Of a stretch of 64,000 nucleotides of DNA, positions 1 through 13,777 are shown piece after piece. Position 1 is the first letter of the stretch. Every line of letters starts with the position of its first letter. The notes under the pieces are model-generated. The model did not search any database, was not told the origin of the DNA, and saw only the letters and a list, made by a program, of their open reading frames with translations. The DNA comes from Antedon mediterranea (taxonomy: Eukaryota; Echinodermata; Crinoidea; Comatulida; Antedonidae): assembly GCF_964355755.1 (NCBI RefSeq), contig NC_092676.1, positions 28,006,288 to 28,070,287 of the forward strand, in the 5' to 3' direction. Position numbers and translations under genes: made by a program.

Positions 1-3000
1 GTGAAAATAAAAATTGTGTGTAAAACTGGTATAATTTTCAACCTATTACATTTACAAATTTCATTTTCATTACAATTTTATTATTTTCCCCATTAACGAA
101 AAACACTTGTTTCAACATCTATTAGGTAAAATGTGTGACAATTTTCTTGAGATATAGGTCTATCGTTATTTTAAAAGTATTACTGCAAGAAATATTTAAA
201 GATTTGTTTCAATTGATGCATTTTAATATAGTAATGTAATATGCATATTTATTATTGATAAAGTAACGGTAAACGTATGGCTTATATACACAGTGTACTG
301 CTACTACATGTATATTGTATAACTCATAATTGTTTATAAATATAATTTTAGGGTGATCTTATAACACTGCAATAATTATACTTTAGAACTATAGGCCTAT
401 CTGTTAAATTTTAGTTTCTTTGTTGTTTTTTAAAGTTATATAATTCGTTAATAGAGTTCTATTGTTGTTGATTTCTATTGAAACGCTTACTTATTTTTTA
501 TTTAGGCCTTAATTATTGTCAAGCGTCTACATTTTGCTCTCTCAGGCGGCCGACTAAACACGCCCAGGCCCGGCAAACAACGCTCTCTCGGGCGGACAAA
601 ACACGCTCAAGCCCGGCAAACAACGCTCTCTCGGGCGGAAGCATCTTTCTTTGCGATTGCCCGCGCGTATTTCTCTGCTAACTTTCATTGAAATGATTTT
701 GATGTTTTTTTTGTTGCATAGTAGAGATAAGGTTTTAACACTAACAGTGGTGAATGTTCAGTCATTGTTTTGTGAACAGCAGTTATTTTCAAGTTAAAAC
801 AGTATGACCAGTAAAACATAATTCATATTCATACTCATGCGGTAAACCATAGAAACAATTTTTATCAAGTTACTTAATCGTAGTTACTTACTTAGCCTTC
901 TACCGGTACTTAAATAATAAAAAAGATGCTGCCCTCTGCCTTTATAGTTACATGTAAGTACACAGTTAATAGTTGAATTATTAATATTATTAATTAAATC
1001 TATTATAAGATGCGACTAGGTATGTCCATGGTTCACTGGAGTAATGAATTAATTACACAGTCTTCTGCTTCTCTAACACACGAGATTTATTAAAGAACCA
1101 GCTGGCATGCCTATATATCTTATTAAACTCGAGGCCTTGTTTGCATATCAACTTCAACAACAATTAACATCAGTCCACTTCTTTGGCTTCGGACATGTTT
1201 AATAATATTGTTTATATTTTCTATATTAATTTTTTCTGGGAGTTTTTTTTTATTTAGCTTTTTGCTCATTTTATTTTGATCCAGCCACTGATACCCACAG
1301 CATTGTCATTTTTTCCCAATAATTTGCCGTTGGATTTATAATATTTTCTATTATTCATTTTCAATGATACCGGCGTACAAGTGAATTATTGCATGGATGC
1401 CTATACACCCTAGGCCTACGGTTCTCGCATTGTTAATTCTGGGATATCAATTTAAAATAAAATGTTTTGAAAATATTTTACAATAGTGATAGGTGGAATC
1501 CTGGAGGTACCAGGATGCCCGAGAACCCCCGTCCATCATTAAAATACATAGATAAATAAATGTTGGTAATAATTCAAGAAAATCGGAAGCAACATTACCT
1601 TTACTTCATAACTCTGCTCTTATCGATACAATCTAAAGCGATTGCCGTAAGGCTTAAAACAATTATCAAAATTAACACGGATCAAAATGAAAACAAAACA
1701 TTTAAAATGTTTTCGTTTCGTCTCATTATCATCCTTCATTAACTGATACTGATCTCAACCGATTAACATTTAATGCATTGTTTTCAAACATTCCACAGCA
1801 TAATTGTAAAGATACAGTATATCAACATTTTTTTCTTCGGTATTTCTTCTCTACTATTTCAATATTATAATATATTCATCATCGCACCATAATGCGACGC
1901 GCAAGTTGACGCACGCGTATAAACGTATTGATTACGCGCGCGTATTATTCATGTTGCTTCGTTGTTCTTGGGTTGTTATAAAGTTGATGTCCCAAGACGT
2001 AGGTAATAATGTGATTAATCGGTTCATTTGCAAACATGGCTCAACAGTGCCGAGGATACAAAATGAATGTCAACAAAAGAAACTTCAATTGCTGTTGGAT
2101 ATTGATACTGGATACTGGAATGTTTTATTTGCATCATCATCATCATAATTATCATCATCATATAATGTTGCCATCTAACAAATAAATATATTTTTCCAAA
2201 AACACTGAATCGAATTGTCGAAAATGTTATAATATGTTCAACTCATTTGCATTACCAAACAAATATTTAAACTATTGTAGAATAGAAAATAATATGGTAT
2301 GATATGAAGACTGGAGGCATACTTTATTTGTATAGAAATGAAATGCAATGAAAATACATACATGTATATATTTTGAATGATTTAATAGACACATCATATT
2401 AGTTTGACATAAGTGAACTTAGGCATACTAAAACAGATTAAATAAATTAACTAGCCTTTCAAAATATAACAGAGTGATTTAAAAGAGTTTAAAGTGATGT
2501 CATCAACTAACTTTGTAACTTAATAAACATGTAATCAATTAATTACACAAGCAGGGCCTAATGAGATAAGTATATAATTAATTACATTATAAATAACATG
2601 ATTAATGGAATATAAGATCACACGTGTTGCGTTATTGAAGCTATACGAAACTTAATAGTGAAATTAATAATCTACCGGTAACAAATTGGTTTGTTTATGA
2701 ATATATGATATTAATTGTATGCAATGTTATTGTAAGTTTTTTACATCAAACCACACGTAACTCGTTAGTATATGAGAACTTATTTCTTCATGGTATAGTA
2801 GTAACATCACGAAACACAAATTTGGCGCGCGCGTTCGAAAGTTGATAATAACCGTACGAATTTGATGCGCGCGTAATATTCATTCCATTTTTAGACTCAT
2901 ACTTAAGTTATTTATAGTAGGCCTACAGAGAGTACAGACTTAAAAAGTGATAATGTAGATTGTTGCGGGAAAGTATTATCAATACCGTACATTGTAACAG

Positions 3001-3100
3001 TCTTTATGATATATAATGCTACAGGTTATAATGAATTTATTTTATTTTAAATTGGTAATATTTAAAAAAATAAAATTATTTAATATTAAAAAACACGTAC
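1..3100. other. Noncoding: first intron of the left-hand Alx-like gene
   Basis: This stretch follows the phase-1 donor of the 3101-3317 exon and continues past the window edge. No homeodomain or OAR coding pattern was found on either strand. It holds a GC-rich tandem repeat (536-639), CG-alternating motifs near 1934, 2824 and 2867, and a short CAT-rich run near 2131-2160. The rest is AT-rich sequence in which nothing further is recognised. Confidence 0.6.
536..639. repeat. GC-rich tandem repeat, about 43-46 bp unit, 2.3 copies
   Basis: Units at 536-581 and 582-624 and a partial one from 625 share GCTCTCTC(A/G)GGCGG and a GCCCGGCAAACAAC block. The G+C content is far above the surrounding sequence. 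Confidence 0.85.
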
Positions 3101-3317
3101 CTTGGGGAGGGCTGTCGACTGCTGTGATTGGAGGAGGTCTTGAGTTGCCTAGTATTCCGTCAATTGAATGTTGCATCCCGTAACTATTTCGATTTCCAGC
3201 GACGGAATTTCCAACATGCTGGTCGTCCGCTGGTAACCCTCCGAAACTCTTTTCAAGAGAAATTCCGCCATAATTTTTGGCACAGATGGTGTCTTCACCA
3301 GTTGTGTTATAGATCAT
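3101..3317 (-). CDS. First coding exon of a second paired-class (probable Alx) homeobox gene; partial
   Basis: This exon encodes 72 residues plus one base, starting at ATG 3317 in context TACCATGA. An in-frame TAG lies eight codons upstream. It contains HSIDGILG (residues 50-57), an octapeptide differing from that of the neighbouring Alx gene only at its first residue. It ends at a strong donor, AAG|GTACGT, also in phase 1. Same strand, same exon architecture, same intron phase and about 22 kb of separation suggest a tandem paralogue; echinoderms are known to have Alx1 and Alx4 in tandem. No homeodomain exon is visible in 1-3100, so the remaining exons must lie left of the window. Pax3/7, homeobrain or another octapeptide-bearing gene is possible. 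Coding status is likely; the exact family is inference. Confidence 0.68.
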
Positions 3318-6300
3318 GGTATTTTTTTTTTGGTATATCTATAATCAAAACACAATTCGAATGTTAGGCCCTAGATGAGATCGAGATGCAAGCAATGACT
3401 GAATGGATGAATGTAGACCGGTTCGATTGTATCAATAATATCTAACAACAACCCTTTTCAAGGTCTGGGTTACCCTAACTGCGTGTTAATGTGACAGAAA
3501 ATAAATGTTGCGTTAGCCAGATTGCTCAGTTTCCCATCCTACCGTGGCGTGACAAGTAACAGAAAAGATCCCGGCAGCTTGTTATCGCTTTATCAAAAAA
3601 ACAGCGTGCCAATTTTTTAAATGACCTTGAGACCGCCCTCACTCTTCCACTATTTACATAGGTCAGGAAGATCTGACCAATCGTATAGGCCTGTTGACAT
3701 TCTTTTCGTTGCATAGCAATAACAATCTTTCATCTTACCGCGTTTGCAGCCTCTTTCTGTACAGCAGTGAGCTGCCTACTGCGTTTCGTATGAACTTTAA
3801 ATTAAATTTGTTGAGGGCCTAGCCTCGGGGTCCGCGACGGAACGTAACAGCAAAAAGCAAGTGTTACTGAATGAAAAGTTAGATGAGTATCGGGTTGTGT
3901 TCTCCAACCAGGTAATCCGTGATCTTTCAAATTGACTTCTAAAAATGAATACGGATTGTAGCCATGAACCAATAATGTACTTTTCTTCCCACCCAGGCTT
4001 GCGGTTCAGAGACGAATTTGTCGGGGTGAACAAGAGCTTGCACTTCCCAACCCAGCAGACAATCTTAAGCTGTCAGCGTTGATTTGAAGCGATGACTTTT
4101 CGCACGTCACACTCCCCCAACATAATACACACTTGGGCTTTAACTGATTACCAACTGTAACGCTGCATCCTTCTAACCGGGATTCAATACTATAAATTAC
4201 CGCCGTCGCTTTAACAAATTTTAACCCTTTACTTTATAACATCTAATTCAATTGATTATTATTCATAGTTGATAGTATCATTCAATTCTAGTTAAATTTA
4301 ATAACACGACATGGTGTGTTGGCTTGGTTTGGTATCGCGTGGTTACAATAAACAAAACTGTAATTGACGGCACGGTGCAACCAAAAAAAAAACAAAAAAA
4401 ACAAACAAACTCAAGTCCTCGAATTAGGTAATCTTAAATTTACTCTCCATATAAAAAATAACAAAAGAGGAAAGCACATTATTAGTGAGAGTGAGAAAAC
4501 AACAAAAAAGCCTGCAAAATGGTAAAATATTCGAAGTTAACGCAACATTATATTATTTTAGTTTATAACAATTGGTAATTCAAACTTTCTTAACACAGTA
4601 AGGCCAACTCAAATCAGACATACTTTTATACTTTTCTAGTTACAAATCCACCCAATGTTGATACAGTATCTTGTTACAGATCATTCTAAAGAAAAGAGGT
4701 AAATAATTGTAAAAATATTTAACCATCTGCAATTTATAACGAAATGCAAGTTAGTCCTATTTATTTTGTGGCATTTTGCCGATCAGCTTATGTAGTAACT
4801 TTTAATGTATACAATCTAGGCCTAGTTAATGTCAATAACGTCAAATTAATATTTGTAAATGCTAAGTATAATGTTATTAATATTATGTTGTGAATTGTTT
4901 TGTTAAGTTTGTCCCATGATAATTTGTCGAATTAAAACAGTTAAAAGTGCGTTACCCTTATTTGATGTAATTAATTCGCTAGATGGTCATCATGATAGGG
5001 CAAAGAACAAGCTCCTAATCAAGTGATTTATACTGTTATGTAAATCTAATTACGGTATTTTACAAGTAAATGTCTTTTTTTTTTGTGCAACATTAACGAT
5101 AGAAATGTTTGTTTAGAATACAACTTAAGAAAGCTGACAAAAAGTTAACACAGCGGATGTTTGACAGTTTGCACCAAGGACGATTTACTCTTCCGTGATA
5201 TCGACTAAAAGGTTAATGCGCGCGTACTGAAACAAGCACAATTTTCATCAATGTTTGAACGCGTGCGTGCAATAGGACTAAAGTAACGTAATTGATTAAT
5301 TTTAAATCTGGGCATAAACATTACACAACATTTGAAAGAATAACCTGACTTTTAGAAATTATTTCCTATGAGATTTTAGTTAAAAACGAAAGATATTTTT
5401 TAATATATAAAAATGTATTGTAGGAGAGGTAGTGGAACTTGAAAACTCTCTTTTAATATTAAATCAACACGTCATTTTAGGTCTACTGCAGTCAAGTTAA
5501 TATCAATAACAGTGACTTACACAAATTGCTGTGATGTTTTAAAGCAGTTAATTTATTATTCCTTGATTTCTTTTCGCTTGGGAAAACATTTTAATTAGTA
5601 AAGATAAATATTTCAACTGAAGATACAGATATGGTAATTCCTGACGATCCTGAAAATAAATGAATAATAATATGTTAGTTCACCTGATTATTATGAGTAT
5701 TGTCAGTCAGATTGTAGTTCTGTCGGAATTGAATTTTGCTTTTTCTCTAAAGCTTGATTGTTTCTAAATTACTCTTACAAAGTAGTGAACATTACAACGA
5801 ATAATAATCAAAGCAGAACTTGATATTCCAGGCCTACTTACTGTTGGTACATACCGGGAAACACGCCTACTTGTAAATTATTGCTTAGCAAAAAGTCAAG
5901 TCAATGGTTTTACAGAACTCAAAACCTATCGCTTAATATAGGCCTACCAAGTTAAATTATAAAAAAAATAAATGTATAAACTCGACTCCTATTCTTGTTT
6001 AAAGTAACCAGAAATTCTGTTGTGAAAACAGCACTTCTAACGTCATAAATAGAGACAATATATAACGTCAAGTTACAATTTCACCAATACTTGACAAAGC
6101 GTTTAAAATTAAAATGTTTTACAACAGAAATTATAAATATACTTCTTAGAACTTTCTAATATTAAAAGTCAAACTTCAGAAAGTGGCATCAGGCAGCTAA
6201 ACAATGCGACAGATGCTATTAGCAGACGTTTCACTTTCTTCATGTGCATAAAAAGAACGTTTAGCCACATTTCCATCACAAATTAAGTGAAAACAATAGT

Positions 6301-8891
6301 TTTAAATGCCTTATCATTTATTATTTGAAAGGTAAGTTTAAATTGGAATGAGAAGTTGAATTATCACCTATCATCGTAATGCCATTGTTAGTATCATGTT
6401 AAACACCATCTTCACTCAACCATATGCTTCCAAACGCGCCAAGATGATAAAATATAGAATACATTGCACATCAAATTGTTTTAATATCTGTGGCGAGGGA
6501 CCCACCTACTACTTTTGTTTCTATTCCTCAGAGTGAAATTTCGGAACATGTTATTGAAATATCTGTAAATGGAGTTTTTATTTATTTTACGTGTTTCAAC
6601 AAAACGAACCAATTTATGACTTTACTATTGCAAGACACCTTGGTATTGTTTTAGAGTTCTTCTTTCATGGCATCAATTCTAAGTTTTAGTTTTTTATTTA
6701 TTATACGTGTTTGACTAGATGTACATTGATGTCACTTTACGTTACTGAATCACTGGATATGGTAATGTCACAAAACAATCGAATAACTCATTGTATTTCT
6801 GCTATAAATGCAAGCTTTAGTAAACTTGGAAATTATTTATTTTCATTATTTATCTTTTTTAACTTATTTGCATATAAACGAATTTTTACGAATATACAAA
6901 TAAATAAGAGAAAAGCACAGTAGAATTCGAAAGACAAATTGCTAAAACTCAATCACATGTACACGCATGAAACTCAATTGAATTTACAAACAATCTGAAA
7001 TGAAACATTATAAAGGTATTTGAAAACATTCGTATCATCTTGAATGTCCTTATAGTCTGTTAATATTTAGGTTTAACATAGAAAACGTTAGGCTCGTCAG
7101 GTCTACCGGCTGACGCATTTCACACGCCGATAAAACAGCTCTGACGTACGCTGCCTTCAGACATTAGAAACCTCGCCATGGGCTAAGGTTGTTAAGATTA
7201 TGTTCCTTCCATTGTCTCCACCCTAAAAAGGAAGGGATATATTATGTGAATTTCCAGGTATTGCCAACGGTGCTGGATGAATGGATTAAGAAAGCAACAC
7301 CTTATATGAACTAACACTGTTATTAATACATCAACAAACAGACGATCAACCTCAATTTAAAACTATTACAAAAAAAGAAACCTTTAATTATATTTCATCC
7401 ATAAAATAAAAGACATTATACTATAATTAATAATAATAAATAATATGGTATACACATATTTGAAACGATTTATACAGCATTAACACAATGACTATTAATA
7501 CAAACTTTTTTTCCTGGTGAAACTTGTCTTAAAGCTTACCGTATTTGATTTCTCCAGTACGACGCATTAGCTATTAATTTGTTTCATATATGAATTTTGC
7601 TTTGTATAAATAACGAAATGAATAAATGAATTTAAAGTCATGAAAAACAATTAACTTGTAGGTCTACGAACATTATTGTCTTAGTAAAAAAAATTATTTA
7701 AAACATCATCAAAATACAAAGTGTTTCCTTTATGTTTAGGTACACATATTGTTTACACGCACGTGATGTGTTTTCGCGAATGGCTGCTTTAAATATATTT
7801 AATATACATAATATTATGGAGCACCCACCTTAAATGTTACGTGACCCCAGCGATCATTAGCACTTAAAATTGTCCCCTACATTGACCGTAAACCTAATGT
7901 CGAGGTTAAATATGGTTAATGTCAATATCATTTTTGTTCAAACTGTTGAAAGTAAAATGTGTGAACGGTATTCATATTATAACCCTCACGGTCGACACTT
8001 TTAAAAGTTGATAAACCACAGGAACAGTTTGTTTTTAAATTAACAGAAAGGTGATAAATCTGTAAGATGTAGATACGGTGTATTGGCACCAGGTTCATGG
8101 TTAAAAATATCCCCAAGTCACATTCGAATTTTTTTTCGATTTTTTTTGTAATGAATTATATCACCTTATAAACTTCTACAACTTTCATTTAAAACTTAAA
8201 TTTTTGTTATTTTATTTTTACAGTAGTATCAATCAAGAGATAAATGTTACAAAATATAGTAGCCTATAATACAATATTTCACATGCTTATAATTACAAAT
8301 AAAAACTATTAAACCTAATAAATGGATACAAATGATTGGCTAATTAATTACATTAATCTGCATTAATCTGTACGATAATCTTTATAATAATCTACTAATT
8401 ACAAGACCGAATATGAACATTCAAGACCACACCTTTGTGTGAAGTCATTCCATGAAATACGAATGAATTTGATTGGCTAATAGAGACACAAACGATTCTC
8501 AAATAAATATATTATCAGACTTATCTTTCATCTTATTAATTTATTTATTAATTATTACGTAATTGGATCAAGCTATTAAACATTGACTTGACTCGCAGTT
8601 GCGTGCGCGCGCAATTACTAATAATGATACGCGTTTGAGTAAATTCGTGAGGTGTCACTAACTTATAGGCCTAACTAGTACTAAACCAAAATAACTTGTT
8701 CAAGAGCAGGATAATAAATCTGAGATATTTTCTAGTGGTGTCAAAATGGCATTGATCCGCGGTCCAAACCTTTCGCCTGTAATTAGTATTATTCCACCCT
8801 CCATATTGCCCTATGTATGAACCAGAGCGGCGTCTTACAGATTGGAACTTCAGGTTTACGATTTAAACAACCTAGGCCTATACTTTCACTA

Positions 8892-9050
8892 GCCTCTATT
8901 GAAAAATAATTATTTATATTTTACTAAGTCTATATAATAATCTATGATAAAGAAAACTACGAGCCTTTTATAGAAAAATAATTATTCACATTTTGTGTTC
9001 ATTTAGGCCTATTTAAGTGTTTTATATAATATTTTATGATAAAGAAAACT
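8892..9050. repeat. Diverged tandem duplication, AT-rich
   Basis: Two copies (8892-8960 and 8963-9050) share GAAAAATAATTATT near the start and ATGATAAAGAAAACTA near the end. The second copy contains an extra internal segment. Confidence 0.7.
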
Positions 9051-12000
9051 AATATGATTCTTATGACACTTATAACACAACAAAACTATTTAAAAAAAAT
9101 TATTTCTTTAAAATTCTTTAGTAAGGTCAGGAAGGAGTAACATCATTACTGTAATTTACGGTACTCTTGCCAACAAGAGGGTCAGCATAAAATTACTTTA
9201 TTCATACAGTAAAAACTATAACGTTATAATATAAATAACTTGTTAGAATAGGAAGGTTATATATGCCTAATCTTTTACAAAATCACATAATCTCATTATT
9301 CGTTAAAACTGTTTAACGACATTAATAATAATAAAAATTAAAATAGGACTAATAACAATCCAGACTTGTCTATGCAGAAGGCTCAATGAACTTAACAGTA
9401 AAATAAAATGCCAGAAAATTAAGAAAAGTATGGGATAAAAGGGTGAGTTTTTAAAGCTGCTTTAAAATATGCAGTTGAAGTTGTCTGACGGATAATAAAA
9501 TATTGTTAAATACTTTAGAAACAATGTAAAAATAATCATCGATCAATATACCCACAGAAGTCACGCTCAGTAAATAATACATTCTGTCATTTTATCAAAC
9601 AGAAACATATCAGAGATAAACAGAATATGTAATCATTTCCCATTTCGCCGTTGGCCAAGGAAAGATTACACCCTCATATACGGAAAAAGCAAGGTGTTTT
9701 AGAAACTGATATTAGGTTTATGGCAATCAGTTTTACAAAATGGTGGGGCTTCGCTATGCCGTGGGTATGAAGGGCGGTCAGATCAGACGAACAGTCGCGT
9801 ACGGGTGAGGCTAGATTAATAAGCTCCAACCGGGTAAGATAGTCTCTGTTACAAAAGTGCAGAATCAAAATGAAGAGGAAAAAACATATAGTGTAATCTT
9901 TTATTAGAACGAAAAATCGCACGAACGCAAAGTAGGCCTTCTACAATGTGATGTTAACATCTATGGTTCCTACTGCGCAACGCAACGACGTAGTTGCGCA
10001 ACGCAAATGAGTTGAACAATTACAAGCGAAAATTACTTCTGATCCATCGCGTCGTGCATGATAAAATTACGATCTTGCGTTGCGAACAAATATTTAAACG
10101 TTTAAACCAGATTTCTATCACATTTTAGTTTTTCTCGGACGGTATGGTCAATGATGTCTTATCACGCATGTGCACCTTGTACCGGTAGTATGGCTCTTAT
10201 TTACTAGATTTTAAAGGTTAATTTAACTCACAAGTGTCACTGAAGAGAGACGTACGTTAGTCATACCTGATTCAAAGTCCCCGGAAAGAGAGCATGTCAA
10301 CACGACTGAGGAGGCTACAACTAAATCTAAACTAGGGATCGTTCCAACCCAAACGAATTGTAAACTTGAAAATATGCATAATTCATTCCGGAAATTTTGA
10401 AAATTTTAGGGAAATTTACTAAATTCAAAACGATTTCGAGTAAATTGTATGTTTTTATAAGAGTTGATGACGGATTTTAAACTATTTGCATATCAACGTT
10501 CATGGTCGATACACATCATTGCAAAGTGTTAAACAGGTTTACGCAATCGGTTATTTTGGTCGAGCCATCTTCAATTTGTTATGAGGCATGTTAGATATTA
10601 TTCCTGCTCTGACCGAAGTTTTACCACAGTAAGACGTGCTTTTTCTATTTAGTTGTATTTTATGTTACATTAACATTTCTCAACGATAAAACAATCTGTC
10701 AAAATCCAACGAATAATCGTAAATTAAACACAATTTACAGAATATCATTCTATAATATTTAAATGTTAAATATCTCCAAGATATATCAAATGGAAAAAAT
10801 ATATTTTCAAGCAATATTTCGTACAATACGTTTTTATATTGGAAATTAAGTAAATATGCTTACGCCTGTTTTAATAATTAAATAGGCCTAAATAGAATGA
10901 TTTTTTAGACGATACAAGCTTTTTTCCGTACTAAAATAAAGTATTCAATAATTATTATATTGTAGTACGATGTCAATCATTGATCAACAAATCGCTCCAT
11001 GTTATGTTGTTGCTGCAATTTTAATTTCAATTTAATTTTATTTCCACAATATAATAACATACATACAGGATAATAAATGCAATGAAGTAATCATGTGGGG
11101 GGAGAGTCATATAAGTCAGAAAGACTTTAAGTTTGACCCATTCCAAGATATAACATTAAATACGAATACTGCAGTAATAATGCAGTACACTATGTACACT
11201 TTTAACGAATGTCTTCAAATATTAGGACAAGTTATGTTTAAGGTAAAAGTAAGTTTCTAGGTTGATATAATTTTACCACTGGTTTACTTTGATTAACTGC
11301 ACGTCATCAGCAGGTTTGTGGTCCGACTTGTACTTATCTGATTTATTAATACAAAGTACATAATAAAATATAGACACACACTCTCCTGTCAAGGCCTAAG
11401 TTTAAGAAACCGAAAAAAATTATTTATGATCACACTTACTCTATTTACCGATATATTGAAGTGGTTACGAAAGCTATTAAAGGTTAACATCTTAAAGAAC
11501 TACCGTGCTTATAAATATCAGTTTATCAGTTAAATAAAGTTTCATTTATAAGATTTTAACACACTTTTGTATAAGATTTACCATCGAATCGTGGAATTCT
11601 TGATTTGTTTTCGTCTGTGACAAAAATGGTAACACAAGTTTTGGAAAGTTTTTATGTTGATCAAAATGTCACTGTCTTGAGGAAACTTCTGGTTTTGTTA
11701 TCTCGATGTGTATGTTCAGTCTCTAGTTGAAATATAGGCCTTAATAAAAACTTTGCCCCACGAAGTCAGTCCCCGGGGCCTTACAAGCTTCCGCCCTATT
11801 CGCTCTATCAGCTGCTTTATACTTATCCCTAGCGATGACTTAAAACCAAATGAGAACGCTCCACATTTGTCTTATATTTGTAAACTTTCTCGGTGACTCG
11901 TTAATTCTCTTACTGACACCTCGACGAAGTGTTCCGCAATTAATAACACATGATGTTAAAATATCCTTTAGGTTCACTTGATGTGTTATGGAATTATTTT

Positions 12001-13756
12001 TATGTGTGTGTTGTGATTGTATAAATCCACTGTTGATTGGAAATATATCAGTTGATAGGTACCTTTCTTAAAATCAATAGCTAACAATATTATATCTAGA
12101 AAAATTGCCATTAAAATGTGAAGAATTTGAAAATTATTCACTTTTAATTTATGATTCATGATTCAATATGTAAAGTTTTACTTTTGATATAGACTTCATT
12201 CAGTTTTTCCAAAACTAACGTTAAAAAATGTGAATTAACTATTTTGTGTTAATTAATAAAACTATGACTATGTACCTGTAGCAAGTCATCATGCTGCCCT
12301 TTACGGCTAACATGTGTAGAAAGCTATAGTATTGCAATGCTTTAAACGTAACGATGTTAAACTTGTTTTGACGATTTAAAAGTCCCGTATCACTCACATG
12401 TCCTGAGGCGAAAAGCGCGCGGCTTGCATATGACTTCGTCTTGCACACTTCCGAAGGGAAAAAAATCATTTTGAAATAAACTCCCTAGAAAGAAGCTTAT
12501 TCGTGCCCTAAGGCAATGCGAGCGGATATAGCGTTGAGCTCCGGCTCTCGCGGGTTATGCCAAACCTACTTAGTTTTAATCCCACAACTCAAGTCAAAAA
12601 CAGCCAACAACACACGCAATGTATGACGTAATTTACAGTCAGATTTTGAGACGTTTCATCTAATTTTGTTTACACTTCCTATTATTATACTTTAGACTAA
12701 TTAATACGGTTGTAAATACACACAAATAAACAGTTGGATTTATTTATTAAATCTCGACGCCCTCTACTTGAACTTTATAAAGTGTAATTCACACTGACAT
12801 TTCGAAAACAAATGGCGAAATGTGTCGCGCGCGTAATAAGCTGCAGACGACACATTAAAAAATACCTTCTTCACTCTTTATCAAACACAATACATTGTAA
12901 ACTGAATCAACTTTTGGTTGAATTTTAAATGATAAACTTAATTTAAAGAAACTATAGTCTTATATATTTTTTTTAAATAAGATTTAAAAATCTAATAGTT
13001 TCCATTTTTTAAAGCTAAATGATCGTTAAGACTATAACTACTGTATTATCAGGGAGTACAACTCCAAGTAAAAACACTTTTATTTTTTTCTCACGCCTAT
13101 TTTACAATGACTGAACTTGGTGATATATTTAGTATTACACCTGTCTTATTAAAATAAAAAAGTGTCTTTTGTTTGGACAAAAGAATCGAGATTTCCCGTC
13201 AAAACTTCCAATTTTTCAAGGTCAAGTCATGTTCTAGGTTTGACAAGACTACGACTGGTGGACGGAAGGATCGCACTCTGATCCGCCAATAACAGGATAC
13301 GATATCCGAACATTTAACTCTTAATATGCCTACATGTTCCCAAAACCTCTTTGTTTCGTTAACTTTAATGACAAAAGCCTTTGTGTCCCGAAATAAGTAT
13401 TCTGGATGTTATTAAGTGTCTAAATAAAGAAGGTTCTTAATTGATGAGAGAAAAATAGATTTTGAGTACCGTTATGACGTCACTGGCTGTTTGTATCATA
13501 TCTGTTGACTTAAGACCGGAAAAATTAAAACTTGCTTAAATCTTTTACAAGGCGTTTGAAGATGGGTATATGACATCAATAAAACTAATTGAAATTCCTT
13601 ATTTGCTTTAAACATTCATAGCAATTGAAATAGTTTGTGTATAATGTAAATAAGTTATTAATTCATTAATCGAATAGTGGATGTATTGTACTTTAATACA
13701 TCAATTAGTTCATGCATTGTGTTCGTATTGTATATTTTAATTTAAATAAGATATAT

Positions 13757-13777
13757 CATGGAGAATAATTCTCCATG
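13757..13777. repeat. 21-bp near-perfect palindrome
   Basis: CATGGAGAAT and its complement ATTCTCCATG flank a single central base. Intergenic. Confidence 0.8.

Noticed and set aside
4869-4879. TAATNNNATTA paired-homeodomain dimer site (TAATGTTATTA)
   Set aside because: In DNA this AT-rich about a dozen such sites are expected by chance in 64 kb, so single sites carry no weight.
12510-12600. tRNA/SINE-like stretch (GCGGATATAGCGTTGAGCTC)
   Set aside because: No complete cloverleaf or poly(A) tail was found; too weak to annotate.
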